The notes under the pieces are model-generated. The model was not told where the DNA came from. It saw only the letters and a list, made by a program, of their open reading frames with translations, and made no database searches. Source: Chitinophaga agrisoli (GTDB lineage Bacteria; Bacteroidota; Bacteroidia; Chitinophagales; Chitinophagaceae). Taken from it: 64,000 nt of DNA. The translations under genes were made by a program, and so were the position numbers. This document shows positions 8,223-15,782 of the stretch, one piece after another. Every line of letters begins with the position of its first letter. Within the stretch, counting starts at the first letter, position 1. The stretch lies in the NCBI RefSeq assembly GCF_008386695.1, contig NZ_VUOC01000001.1, forward strand, positions 842,347 through 906,346. The letters are read 5' to 3'.

Positions 8223-8408
8223 ATGGCCAACGATAAAAAGGGTAAAGGGGGGAATACCAAGGTAGACCGCCCTAAAAAGCCTGTAAAGATATTGAAGACG
8301 GATAAAGCTGACCAAACGCGCAATCCGCTACTGTCGGACTTGTCAGAGAAACCTGAGAAAGAGAATAAGGCGGTTCAGCAAAGTGAGGAAGATGAAGATG
8401 ACATTTGA
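8223..8408 (+). CDS. Small, highly charged hypothetical protein
   Basis: A 61-residue protein, basic in the first half (KKGKGG, RPKKPVK, KTDK) and acidic at the end (EEDEDDI). No hydrophobic segment and no known family; likely unstructured. The start is supported by a weak promoter-like box 55 bases upstream. A convergent NTF2-like gene lies downstream with about 150 bases between, so it is transcribed alone. Confidence 0.5.
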   Translation: MANDKKGKGGNTKVDRPKKPVKILKTDKADQTRNPLLSDLSEKPEKENKAVQQSEEDEDDI

Positions 8409-8561
8409 CTCACCATATCGATATAAAATTGGAACTCCCATTAACAACATTCGACGATTTTAACAATTCAGGGAACAGTGTTTAGTCATAGTTCTTCTTT
8501 AATGTTGTGGTGTATAGCAGGCCGTCCCATTCCTGGGATGGTTTTCTTTTTTCAGGGAGTT

Positions 8562-8999
8562 TCAGCTACTATGATCTGCAATGATCTTCCAGGCGCCATT
8601 CAGTTTCCGGATCAGCAGGGTAAAATGCCCCTCCAGGTTGCCTGCCGTGCGCTGCAGCTGCCATTTACCCACCAGGAAGAAAAGGTCTGGCGCTAACTGC
8701 TTAAATTCCAGCAGGTTAAACTGCAGTTTGCCCATGGCGGCCGTATCCGGGTAGGACTTTTTATAACGTTCAAGGGTAGCCTGCCAGCCGTGCGTAATAC
8801 CATTTTTGCCAATGAACAACAGGGAGTCTGATTGCCAGTAGGTTTGCATAAAACCTGGGATATTACCCTGGTTCCAGGCGGCTGTTTGTTGCTGCATTAG
8901 CTGCCGGATGGCCTGCTCCGGCGATTGCTGGGCATAACCCGGGCTGCTGAACAATAAGGCAGAGGATGCCAACAGAATAACAGACAACAGGAAACGCAT
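8562..8999 (-). CDS. Exported NTF2-like (SnoaL/DUF4440) protein
   Basis: A 145-residue exported protein with a signal peptide cleaved after GYAQ (about residue 24). The mature part is an NTF2-like cone: helix AIRQLMQQQTAAWNQGNIPGFMQTYW, then LLFIGKNGITHGWQATLERYKKSYP, and the final strands HFTLLIRKLNGAWKIIADHSS, the family's hallmark ending. These proteins bind small ligands or act as isomerase-like enzymes; which one is not visible. Single gene, divergent from the kdn cassette across 117 bases. Confidence 0.82.
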   Translation of the reverse strand: MRFLLSVILLASSALLFSSPGYAQQSPEQAIRQLMQQQTAAWNQGNIPGFMQTYWQSDSLLFIGKNGITHGWQATLERYKKSYPDTAAMGKLQFNLLEFKQLAPDLFFLVGKWQLQRTAGNLEGHFTLLIRKLNGAWKIIADHSS

Positions 9000-9057
9000 G
9001 TTGAATTTTTAGCAAAAGATAAACAGTTTTTAGCTGTGCGGCAAATTTTGATTATAC

Positions 9058-9065
9058 TACCTTTG
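9058..9065 (+). promoter_or_regulatory. Bacteroidota -7 box of the kdn cassette
   Basis: TACCTTTG, a perfect match to TAnnTTTG, 51 bases ahead of the kdnA start. No clear TTTG at the -33 position. Confidence 0.6.
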
Positions 9066-9116
9066 CACCACGATAAAAAAAATACATCTTCATCAACACG
9101 TTAAAATCAACAGCTT

Positions 9117-10307
9117 ATGCCAGGATTTGAACTATTTGGCGCCGAAGAAAAGAAAGAAGTGAACGACGTACTGGAAACCGGCATTTATATGCGTTATGGG
9201 TTTGATGGCCCCCGTAAAGGTATCTGGAAAGCCAAAGAACTGGAGCAGGCCATCAGCAGTAAGCTGAACGTTCCTTATACGCAGCTCACCTCCAGCGGCA
9301 CCACCGCGCTTACCACTGCCCTGGCAGCCCTGGGCGTAGGCGCCGGCGATGAGGTGATCATGCCTACCTTCACCTTTGTAGCCAGTTTTGAAAGTATATT
9401 CTCTGTAGGCGCTACCCCCGTACTGGTGGATGTGGATGATACCCTTACCCTGGATCCCCGTGCAGTAGAAGCGGCTATCACCCCCCGCACCAAAGTGATC
9501 ATGCCCGTGCACATGTGCGGCGCCATGGCGGATCTGGATGCGTTAAAAGCCATTTGCGACAAACACAGCCTTATATTACTGGAAGACGCCTGCCAGTCTT
9601 TTGGCGCCACTTATAAAGGCCAGGCCATCGGTACTATTGGTCATGCCGGCGCGTTCTCTTTTGACTTTGTAAAGACCATCACCTGCGCGGAAGGCGGGGC
9701 GGTGGTAACCCACGATAAAGACCTTTACATTAAATGCGACGGCTATTCCGATCATGGTCATGACCACCTGGGCGTAGACCGTGGGGCGGACCAGCATCCT
9801 TTTATGGGATACAATTTCCGGATCTCTGAGCTGCATGCCGCGGTGGGCCTGGCCCAGATACGCAAGCTGGACAAGTTCCTGGCTATACAGCGCACTACTA
9901 AAAAGATCTTTAAGGACGCATTAGCGACCATACCAGCAATAAGCTTCCGCCGCCTGCCGGATGCGGAAGGCGATAGCGCCACCTTCTTGGGCTTTTTCCT
10001 GCCGGAAGAAGGCCAGGCCCGCGCTGCGGCTGCCGCTATGAAGGCTGCCGGGCTGGCCGCTTTTTACTGGTACGACAATAACTGGCATTATATCCGCAAC
10101 TGGGATCACTTTAAACAAAGCACATCCCTGAACCGTTTTGCACCCGGCCTGGCACAGGCGCTGGAGGTCTATAAGATCAAACAGTTCCCCGTATCAGATG
10201 CCATCATGAGCCGCTGCATATCCACGCCTATCAGCCTGGCCTGGAGTGAGCAGGAGGCAAAAGAGCGGGCAGACAAAATGGTGCAGGCAATAAAGAGCGT
10301 TTTATGA
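9117..10307 (+). CDS. kdnA: 8-amino-3,8-dideoxy-D-manno-octulosonate transaminase KdnA
   Basis: PLP-dependent sugar aminotransferase of the DegT/DnrJ/EryC1 family (396 residues). In Shewanella KdnA converts the 8-aldehyde of Kdo, made by KdnB, into 8-amino-Kdo. The fold motifs are complete: TSSGTTALTTAL (cofactor phosphate), LEDACQSFGA, and SFDFVKTITCAEGGAV with the Schiff-base Lys at residue 186, then GYNFRISELHAAVGLAQ. The opening FELFGAEEKKEVNDVLETG is typical of this subfamily. The specific assignment rests on context: kdsB overlaps its stop by four bases (ATGA) and a group III dehydrogenase matching kdnB follows. Confidence 0.88.
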   Translation: MPGFELFGAEEKKEVNDVLETGIYMRYGFDGPRKGIWKAKELEQAISSKLNVPYTQLTSSGTTALTTALAALGVGAGDEVIMPTFTFVASFESIFSVGATPVLVDVDDTLTLDPRAVEAAITPRTKVIMPVHMCGAMADLDALKAICDKHSLILLEDACQSFGATYKGQAIGTIGHAGAFSFDFVKTITCAEGGAVVTHDKDLYIKCDGYSDHGHDHLGVDRGADQHPFMGYNFRISELHAAVGLAQIRKLDKFLAIQRTTKKIFKDALATIPAISFRRLPDAEGDSATFLGFFLPEEGQARAAAAAMKAAGLAAFYWYDNNWHYIRNWDHFKQSTSLNRFAPGLAQALEVYKIKQFPVSDAIMSRCISTPISLAWSEQEAKERADKMVQAIKSVL

Positions 10308-11029
10308 AGAAAATAGCTTTAATACCCGCCCGCTATGGCGCTACCCGGTTTCCCGGTAAGCTCATGGCTAAGCTGGGCGGCAAAGCCGTTATTACCCGCA
10401 CCTATGAAAGCACGGTAAATACCGGCGTATTTGATGAGGTGATGGTGGTAACAGACAGCGACGTGATCTACCAGGAAATAACACAGCACGGCGGCAAGGC
10501 CGTGATGAGCAAAAAGGAGCACGAGTGCGGTACGGACCGGATAGCAGAAGCGGTGATGGATATGGATGTAGATATTGTGGTAAACGTACAGGGGGATGAG
10601 CCTTTTACCCAAAAAGGGCCCCTGGAAAAGCTGCTGCAGGTATTTGAAGGCGAGGCCGGCCAGCAGGTGCGGGTAGCCTCCCTGATGCAGGAACTGAAGG
10701 ACTGGTCGGCTATCGAAGATCCCAACTATGTAAAGGTTGCGGTGGATAAGCAGTTCAACGCCCTGTTCTTCTCCCGTTCCGTAATACCCTATCCGCGGGA
10801 TAAGCAGGTAAAAAGCATTTACTACGAACATATAGGCATTTATGCCTTTCGCAAGCAAACCTTGCTGGAGTTTACCCAATTGCCGGTAAGCCCGCTGGAG
10901 GCCGCTGAGAAAATAGAATGCCTGCGCTACCTGGAGAATGGCATACCCATGAAAATGGTGGTAACGGATTATATGGGCGTGGAAATAGACACCCCGGAAG
11001 ACCTGGAGAAAGCGGCCAGGCTCTTATAA
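10304..11029 (+). CDS. kdsB: CMP-8-amino-Kdo (or CMP-Kdo) synthetase KdsB
   Basis: Cytidylyltransferase of 241 residues that activates the octulosonate with CTP before transfer to lipid A. It starts with the nucleotide loop IPARYGATRFPGK, and has VVTDSDVIYQEI, ECGTDRIAEA, NVQGDEPF (metal Asp) and the terminal GVEIDTPEDLEKA, all standard for KdsB. Placed between kdnA and kdnB and translationally coupled to kdnA, it is probably specific for, or tolerant of, the 8-amino sugar as reported for Shewanella KdsB. Its sequence alone does not decide between Kdo and Kdo8N. Confidence 0.93.
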   Translation: MKKIALIPARYGATRFPGKLMAKLGGKAVITRTYESTVNTGVFDEVMVVTDSDVIYQEITQHGGKAVMSKKEHECGTDRIAEAVMDMDVDIVVNVQGDEPFTQKGPLEKLLQVFEGEAGQQVRVASLMQELKDWSAIEDPNYVKVAVDKQFNALFFSRSVIPYPRDKQVKSIYYEHIGIYAFRKQTLLEFTQLPVSPLEAAEKIECLRYLENGIPMKMVVTDYMGVEIDTPEDLEKAARLL

Positions 11030-11088
11030 ATGAACAAAGGCCTGTAAGCCGGCGTTTAACAAACAACTAAAACGATACAATCTCAGGG

Positions 11089-12165
11089 ATGAAATTCAGG
11101 AATTTTAAGCTGGTAGGTTATGTAATATTTGGCCGTGGCGCCTTTAACCAATTGGACGAGATACTGGCACCGCAACGTAAGGGCGATGCGCCGATGATCT
11201 TTTTTGTGGATCATTTCTTCCGGGATAAACCGGCTTTTACCGGCCGGCTGCCGCTACAGGTCAAGGATAAGATCGTATTCATAGATGTTACCCACGAGCC
11301 CAAGACCAGTTATGTGGATCAGCTGCGGGATGAGCTGCAGGCGGAGTTTGGACAGGTATCCGGTATTGTGGGCATAGGCGGCGGCTCCACCATGGATATG
11401 GCCAAGGCCGTATCGCTGATGATGACCAACCCCGGTTCCGCTGCGGATTACCAGGGATGGGACCTGTTAAAGCACCCCGGTGTTTATAAAGTGGGCGTAC
11501 CCACCCTATCCGGCACGGGCGCAGAGGTAAGCCGTACCACGGTACTTACCGGGCCAACCAAAAAGCTGGGCCTGAACTCTGATTTCACTCCTTTTGACCA
11601 GATCGTACTGGACCCTGAGTTAGTAAAAGACGCACCCGTGAACCAGCGGTTCTATACCGCCATGGATTGTTATATACACTGTGTTGAATCCCTGGAGGGT
11701 ACTTACCTGAACGCATTTAGCCGCTCTTACGGAGAAAAGGCCCTGGAATTGTGCCAGGAAATATTCCTGAAAAAGCCGCACTGGGATGATGATGCGGATG
11801 AGAAACTGATGATGGCCTCCTATGCCGGGGGTATGAGCATTGCCTACTCGCAGGTGGGCGTGGCCCATGCGGTAAGTTATGGCCTCAGCTACCTGCTGGG
11901 TACCCATCATGGCGTAGGCAACTGTATTGTGTTTGATAAGCTGGAGGAGTTTTATCCCCAGGGCGTGCTGGAGTTTAAGGAGATGGTGGCCCGTCATAAC
12001 ATCACAATACCGCAGCACATTACCAAAGGGCTTAGCGATGAGCAGTTCAACAAAATGATCGATGTTTCTATGGGGCTGGCTCCTTTATGGGAAAATGCCC
12101 TGGGCAAGGACTGGCAGCAGCAGATGAGCCGTGAGCGCCTGCGTGCCCTGTATGAAAGATTGTAA
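11089..12165 (+). CDS. kdnB: 3-deoxy-manno-octulosonate-8-oxidase KdnB
   Basis: Group III metal-dependent alcohol dehydrogenase of 358 residues. In Shewanella KdnB oxidises the C8 hydroxyl of Kdo with NAD, supplying the substrate of KdnA. Visible motifs are the NAD loop GIGGGSTMDMAKA, the metal-site helix TAMDCYIHCVES (His197), AHAVSYG (His260) and GTHHGVGN (His273/His274). It begins 59 bases after kdsB on the same strand. The product is shorter than general butanol-type dehydrogenases (about 385), as expected for KdnB. The function is by family plus operon context. Confidence 0.87.
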   Translation: MKFRNFKLVGYVIFGRGAFNQLDEILAPQRKGDAPMIFFVDHFFRDKPAFTGRLPLQVKDKIVFIDVTHEPKTSYVDQLRDELQAEFGQVSGIVGIGGGSTMDMAKAVSLMMTNPGSAADYQGWDLLKHPGVYKVGVPTLSGTGAEVSRTTVLTGPTKKLGLNSDFTPFDQIVLDPELVKDAPVNQRFYTAMDCYIHCVESLEGTYLNAFSRSYGEKALELCQEIFLKKPHWDDDADEKLMMASYAGGMSIAYSQVGVAHAVSYGLSYLLGTHHGVGNCIVFDKLEEFYPQGVLEFKEMVARHNITIPQHITKGLSDEQFNKMIDVSMGLAPLWENALGKDWQQQMSRERLRALYERL

Positions 12166-12201
12166 TCAAATAACTACCACGCCTCCAACGGTAGGGTATA
12201 T

Positions 12202-12236
12202 AAAAAAGAAGGTGTATCGTATTACGGTACACCTTC
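12202..12236. terminator. Terminator between kdnB and the MFS gene
   Basis: Nine-bp stem (GAAGGTGTA 12208-12216 with TACACCTTC 12228-12236) extended by a 3-bp inner stem. Read on the minus strand it is followed by six T, so it ends the MFS transcript; on the plus strand it probably also stops the kdn transcript. Confidence 0.75.
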
Positions 12237-12261
12237 GTCTATTTATATAAAGATCAATTGC

Positions 12262-13497
12262 TTATAACCATCTGCGGAAAGGCGTTTTGATATGCGCCTT
12301 CATATGTACCAGCCGCCACATCACTTTCAAACGGTGGTTGTCATAGATCAGGAAGAGATAACAAACCGCCATTAGGGTGGCTACGCCCATTACCCCAAAA
12401 GCAAGTGGGAAGTAAGCGGCATTGTTGTGATAGATGAAGGCGGAGAGGTAAGCGCCCAGGCCTATACCTGCTTCCATGGCAATATACATGGTAGCCAGTG
12501 CGCGGCCCCGGAATTCAGGATTACCCAGGTCCACCGTCCAGGCGGTAACAGCAGGGGAGTTTAATCCTACAGAAATGCCGTATATTATAGCCGCTAACAT
12601 CATCATATAAGGGGTGGTAGCAGTAGCCAGCATAAAGAGGGAAATGGCCATGGTAACGGCAGACAGCTTTAACACCGGCAACCGGCCGTATTTATCGGAA
12701 ACCTTACCGGCCAGCAGGCGGATGCCAATGGAGGCTGCGGTAAAGAAGGTAAAGAACAACCCTTTATTATGGATGCCCAGATGCTGGCTAAAGTCCGGGA
12801 TGATGGTCAGTAAAGCGCCGTAGCTCAGGAAGCAGAGGAACGTAACGATCACCGGGGCTATTACCAGGGGCTCAAATATTTCACTGCGGGAGATCTTTAA
12901 CAAGGATGGACGGAACTTCTGACGGTCAGGCAATGTTTCCCTTAAACCGCCCACCAGTATTACCACTGACAGCAGGGCAAATACAGCGGATACCTGGAAC
13001 ATCACATATATATTCCAGCGGGCAGCGATAAAACCCCCGATAGCGGGTCCCATGGCCAGGCCGATGGTGCTGAACAGCCCTACCATACCCATAGCCTCCG
13101 CGCGGCGGTTATAAGGTACCAGATCTGATATATAGGCGCTGGTGCCGGTAGGCTTAAAGCCGGTAGAGAAACCATGAAAGAAACGGAGTAAGAGGAATGC
13201 GCCAACAGAGCTAACCAGTGGATACAGGAGGCTGCATACTACACAAACGAGGGAGCCGAAGATCATGACCGGCACCCTGCCAACAGTATCTGTCAATTTG
13301 CCGCTGAAGGGTCGTGAGAGTCCTGCCATCAAGGTAAAAAGTGCCAGGATGTAGCCTTTATAGTCTGCACCTCCCATACTGCTCAGGTAAGCAGGTAATT
13401 CGGGGATAAGCATATTGTAACTGGCGGAGAATACTGCATTACTAAGGCAAAGTAATATAAAATGCGTGGTGTATATTCTCCCCGACGACTGTTCCAT
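12262..13497 (-). CDS. MFS transporter (drug exporter type)
   Basis: Major facilitator of 411 residues with 12 expected membrane helices. The loop 2-3 signature reads GLSRPFSGKLTDTVGRVP (around residue 60) and its second-half copy GIRLLAGKVSDKYGRLP (around residue 265); helix 5 has the exporter-like GLAMGPAIGG motif C. Substrate unknown; the family includes arabinose and multidrug exporters. A near-perfect Bacteroidota promoter ends only four bases before the start codon, so the message is probably leaderless. Convergent with kdnB. Confidence 0.88.
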   Translation of the reverse strand: MEQSSGRIYTTHFILLCLSNAVFSASYNMLIPELPAYLSSMGGADYKGYILALFTLMAGLSRPFSGKLTDTVGRVPVMIFGSLVCVVCSLLYPLVSSVGAFLLLRFFHGFSTGFKPTGTSAYISDLVPYNRRAEAMGMVGLFSTIGLAMGPAIGGFIAARWNIYVMFQVSAVFALLSVVILVGGLRETLPDRQKFRPSLLKISRSEIFEPLVIAPVIVTFLCFLSYGALLTIIPDFSQHLGIHNKGLFFTFFTAASIGIRLLAGKVSDKYGRLPVLKLSAVTMAISLFMLATATTPYMMMLAAIIYGISVGLNSPAVTAWTVDLGNPEFRGRALATMYIAMEAGIGLGAYLSAFIYHNNAAYFPLAFGVMGVATLMAVCYLFLIYDNHRLKVMWRLVHMKAHIKTPFRRWL

Positions 13498-13501
13498 ACC
13501 A

Positions 13502-13534
13502 CAAAATTATGAAGTATGGCACAATAATAGCAAA
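13502..13534 (-). promoter_or_regulatory. Complete Bacteroidota promoter of the MFS gene
   Basis: On the minus strand: TTTG (13534-13531), 21-base spacer, TAATTTTG (13509-13502), then four bases to the ATG at 13497. Both boxes match the consensus. Transcription should start at or right beside the start codon. Confidence 0.65.
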
Positions 13535-13636
13535 AGAAGCGGCACCTTTACATCCTATTTTCGTAGGATTTCTATCAAAAATGACAGCCACCACACAAAC
13601 CATTAGGAACAAGTAGAACAATTAAATCTAACTCAC

Positions 13637-14107
13637 ATGAAAGCAAACATCGGAATCTCAGAAGAGCACCTGCAACAGGTAGCATTGGAATTGAACAAGG
13701 CCCTGGCAGACCTGGTAGTGTTGTACACTAAAACCCGTAATTACCATTGGAATGTAGAGGGCTCCAGCTTTATGGAATTACACAAATTCTATGAGGAGCA
13801 GTATGGCCAGCTGGAAGAAGCTATCGACGACGTGGCAGAGAGGATCCGTTCCCTGGGTCACTATGCGGAAGGCCGTTTGTCAGATTTCCTGAAGCTGGCC
13901 AGTCTGGTGGAGCAGGAGTACACCAATGATCCCAAGGCTCAGCTCACTAACCTCCTGAGTGATCATGAGACCATTATCCGCAACCTGCGCAGGCTCGTAG
14001 ACGAGTTTGACGTTAAGTACAAGGACAAAGGTACCAGTGATTTTGTTACCGGATTAATGGAAGACCATGAGAAAATGGCCTGGATGATCCGCTCCTACCT
14101 CAGATAA
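13637..14107 (+). CDS. dps: Dps family DNA-binding ferritin-like protein
   Basis: Dps of 156 residues: a dodecameric mini-ferritin that oxidises and stores iron with peroxide and protects DNA in starvation. The ferroxidase-site signature is intact: TRNYHWNVEGSSFMELHKFYEEQYGQ (around residues 34-59) followed by EAIDDVAERIRSLG. The N terminus is short with few Lys residues, so DNA binding may be weak. Standard length. Transcribed away from the MFS gene with its own promoter region. Confidence 0.93.
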   Translation: MKANIGISEEHLQQVALELNKALADLVVLYTKTRNYHWNVEGSSFMELHKFYEEQYGQLEEAIDDVAERIRSLGHYAEGRLSDFLKLASLVEQEYTNDPKAQLTNLLSDHETIIRNLRRLVDEFDVKYKDKGTSDFVTGLMEDHEKMAWMIRSYLR

Positions 14108-14175
14108 TCCCCTTTCATTATTAGCCGGCACGCAGATCTTTTGTAATATTATAGTACTAAACCCTTTAATGGCTT

Positions 14176-14934
14176 ATGGACAGTAATGCAAAAGATCTGC
14201 GGCTAGCCGTGCTGATCGACGCTGATAATATTCCCCATAGCAATATAAAGGCTATGATGGAGGAAGTAGCCAAATATGGCATTCCCACCTTTAAAAGGAT
14301 CTATGGCGACTGGACCAAACCCCACCTCAGCGGCTGGAAGACCGTGCTGCTGGAGAACGCCATTAACCCCGTACAGCAATACAGTTATACCACCGGCAAG
14401 AACTCCACTGACTCTGCGATGATCATAGACGCTATGGACATCCTGTACACCGGCCGGGTAGACGGGTTTTGCCTGGTTACCAGCGATAGCGATTTTACCC
14501 GCCTGGCCACCCGCCTGCGGGAAGCCGGCATGCGCGTGTTTGGCCTGGGCGAGATGAAGACCCCGGCCGCTTTCCGGGCCGCCTGTGATAAGTTCATTTA
14601 CCTGGAGATATTACAGCAGAACCGGGAACGGGAAACGACGCCTGCCAAGAGTAAAGCCAGTAAAGGCAAGGCAACAAAAGGCATCAGTAAAGCAGACCGG
14701 GAACTGATCAACCTGCTTTCTTCCAGTATTAATGATATTGCAGACGAAGACGGTTGGGCGTACCTTGGGGAGCTGGGCAACCTGTTGCTAAAGAAACAAC
14801 CGGATTTTGACGCGCGTAACTATGGGTATAATAAACTGATACAGCTGATCAAGAATTTTGACCGTTTTGAGGTGGATATCCGGGAGAGCGGGAGGAAGGG
14901 GAAGCTGGTGTATGTAAGGGAGATACAGCGGTAG
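14176..14934 (+). CDS. NYN domain nuclease with OST-HTH/LOTUS domain (LabA-like)
   Basis: A 252-residue two-domain protein. Residues 8-145 are a NYN/PIN-like nuclease: AVLIDADNI holds the first Asp pair, TDSAMIIDAMD the second and TSDSDFTRLATRLRE the third acidic cluster. A basic linker (KSKASKGKATKG) leads to a C-terminal OST-HTH/LOTUS domain of about 75 residues, a known RNA-binding or protein-binding module. The combination fits an RNA-targeting endonuclease in the cytosol; substrate is unknown. A macrodomain gene starts 45 bases downstream on the same strand, so both may be one unit. Confidence 0.85.
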   Translation: MDSNAKDLRLAVLIDADNIPHSNIKAMMEEVAKYGIPTFKRIYGDWTKPHLSGWKTVLLENAINPVQQYSYTTGKNSTDSAMIIDAMDILYTGRVDGFCLVTSDSDFTRLATRLREAGMRVFGLGEMKTPAAFRAACDKFIYLEILQQNRERETTPAKSKASKGKATKGISKADRELINLLSSSINDIADEDGWAYLGELGNLLLKKQPDFDARNYGYNKLIQLIKNFDRFEVDIRESGRKGKLVYVREIQR

Positions 14935-14979
14935 GCAGATATGTTTGGGAAAATACAGGGAGAAATACAACATTAGCAT

Positions 14980-15513
14980 ATGGATATACACGAAAGGATC
15001 ACTGCGCAGCAGGGCGATATTACCAAAACACAGGCGGATGCGATCGTAAATGCGGCCAATACCTCCCTGATGGGAGGCGGCGGAGTAGATGGCGCCATCC
15101 ATCGTGCCGGGGGCCCGGCCATACTGGACGATTGCCGGAAGATAGTGGCCCGCCAGGGCGGTTGCGCCGTAGGAGAGGCGGTGATCACCACCGCAGGCCG
15201 GTTGCCGGCCAAACACGTGATCCATACCGTAGGGCCTGTATGGAATGGCGGTAATAAAAACGAAGAGGAAAAGTTGGCCAGTTGTTACCGGAACGCTTTG
15301 CAGCTGGCGGTGGATAATGGGTTAGCCACTATTGCCTTCCCGAATATCAGCACTGGTATTTACCGTTTCCCGAAGGACCGGGCGGCCGGCATAGCCGTTC
15401 AAACTATCCGTGTTTTCCTGGAAACGCATACCGGCATACAGCAGGTACTGCTGGTATGTTTTGATGAGGAGAACCTGCGCTACACCCAACAGGCATTACA
15501 GCAGCAGGCATAA
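14980..15513 (+). CDS. O-acetyl-ADP-ribose deacetylase (MacroD-type macrodomain)
   Basis: Macrodomain hydrolase of 177 residues that removes the acyl group of O-acetyl-ADP-ribose or mono-ADP-ribose from protein. The ligand loop is complete: [19 protein letters not shown], then [14 protein letters not shown], and the second loop [10 protein letters not shown] with the phosphate-binding Gly. These match the MacroD/YmdB subclass. It lies 45 bases after the NYN-LOTUS gene. A strong hairpin overlaps its last codons but its T-run faces the opposite strand. Confidence 0.9.
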   Translation: MDIHERITAQQGDITKTQADAIVNAANTSLMGGGGVDGAIHRAGGPAILDDCRKIVARQGGCAVGEAVITTAGRLPAKHVIHTVGPVWNGGNKNEEEKLASCYRNALQLAVDNGLATIAFPNISTGIYRFPKDRAAGIAVQTIRVFLETHTGIQQVLLVCFDEENLRYTQQALQQQA

Positions 15514-15536
15514 AAAAGCCCCGGCACACCGGGGCT
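15511..15536 (-). terminator. Terminator of the 46-residue membrane protein gene
   Basis: Eight-bp GC-rich stem (AGCCCCGG 15517-15524, loop CACA, CCGGGGCT 15529-15536). On the minus strand it is followed by six T (15517-15512), 37 bases beyond the small gene's stop. It overlaps the stop codon of the macrodomain gene. Confidence 0.85.
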
Positions 15537-15572
15537 GATATATAATAAGCTAAAAAGTTCGCAGCTAATAGA

Positions 15573-15713
15573 TTACGGCTTCACATACTTGATGGTAGCG
15601 TACAGGAACATCAATGCAAACAGCGCTATCAGCACGAATACCAAAACACCACCTACCTTGTCAAAGGTCTGATAAAACTCCGTTGTCTTTACCGTTAAGA
15701 GCGTATGCAACAT
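15573..15713 (-). CDS. 46-residue single-helix membrane protein
   Basis: A short open frame of 46 codons running from an ATG at 15713 to TAA at 15573. The product has a polar N terminus (MLHTLLTVKTTEFYQTFDKV), one strong membrane helix (residues 21-40, GGVLVFVLIALFALMFLYAT) and a short basic end (KYVKP). Evidence that it is real: coherent membrane topology, a strong terminator just downstream on the same strand, and an otherwise unexplained gap of 270 bases. It lies upstream of nothing on its strand. No function is known; it resembles small subunits of membrane complexes in size only. Confidence 0.6.
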   Translation of the reverse strand: MLHTLLTVKTTEFYQTFDKVGGVLVFVLIALFALMFLYATIKYVKP

Positions 15714-15782
15714 AATATTAAGTATTTAAATATTGAATGCAAGTTAGGCCATTCCGTTTAAAAATCCCATAGCCCAATATTA

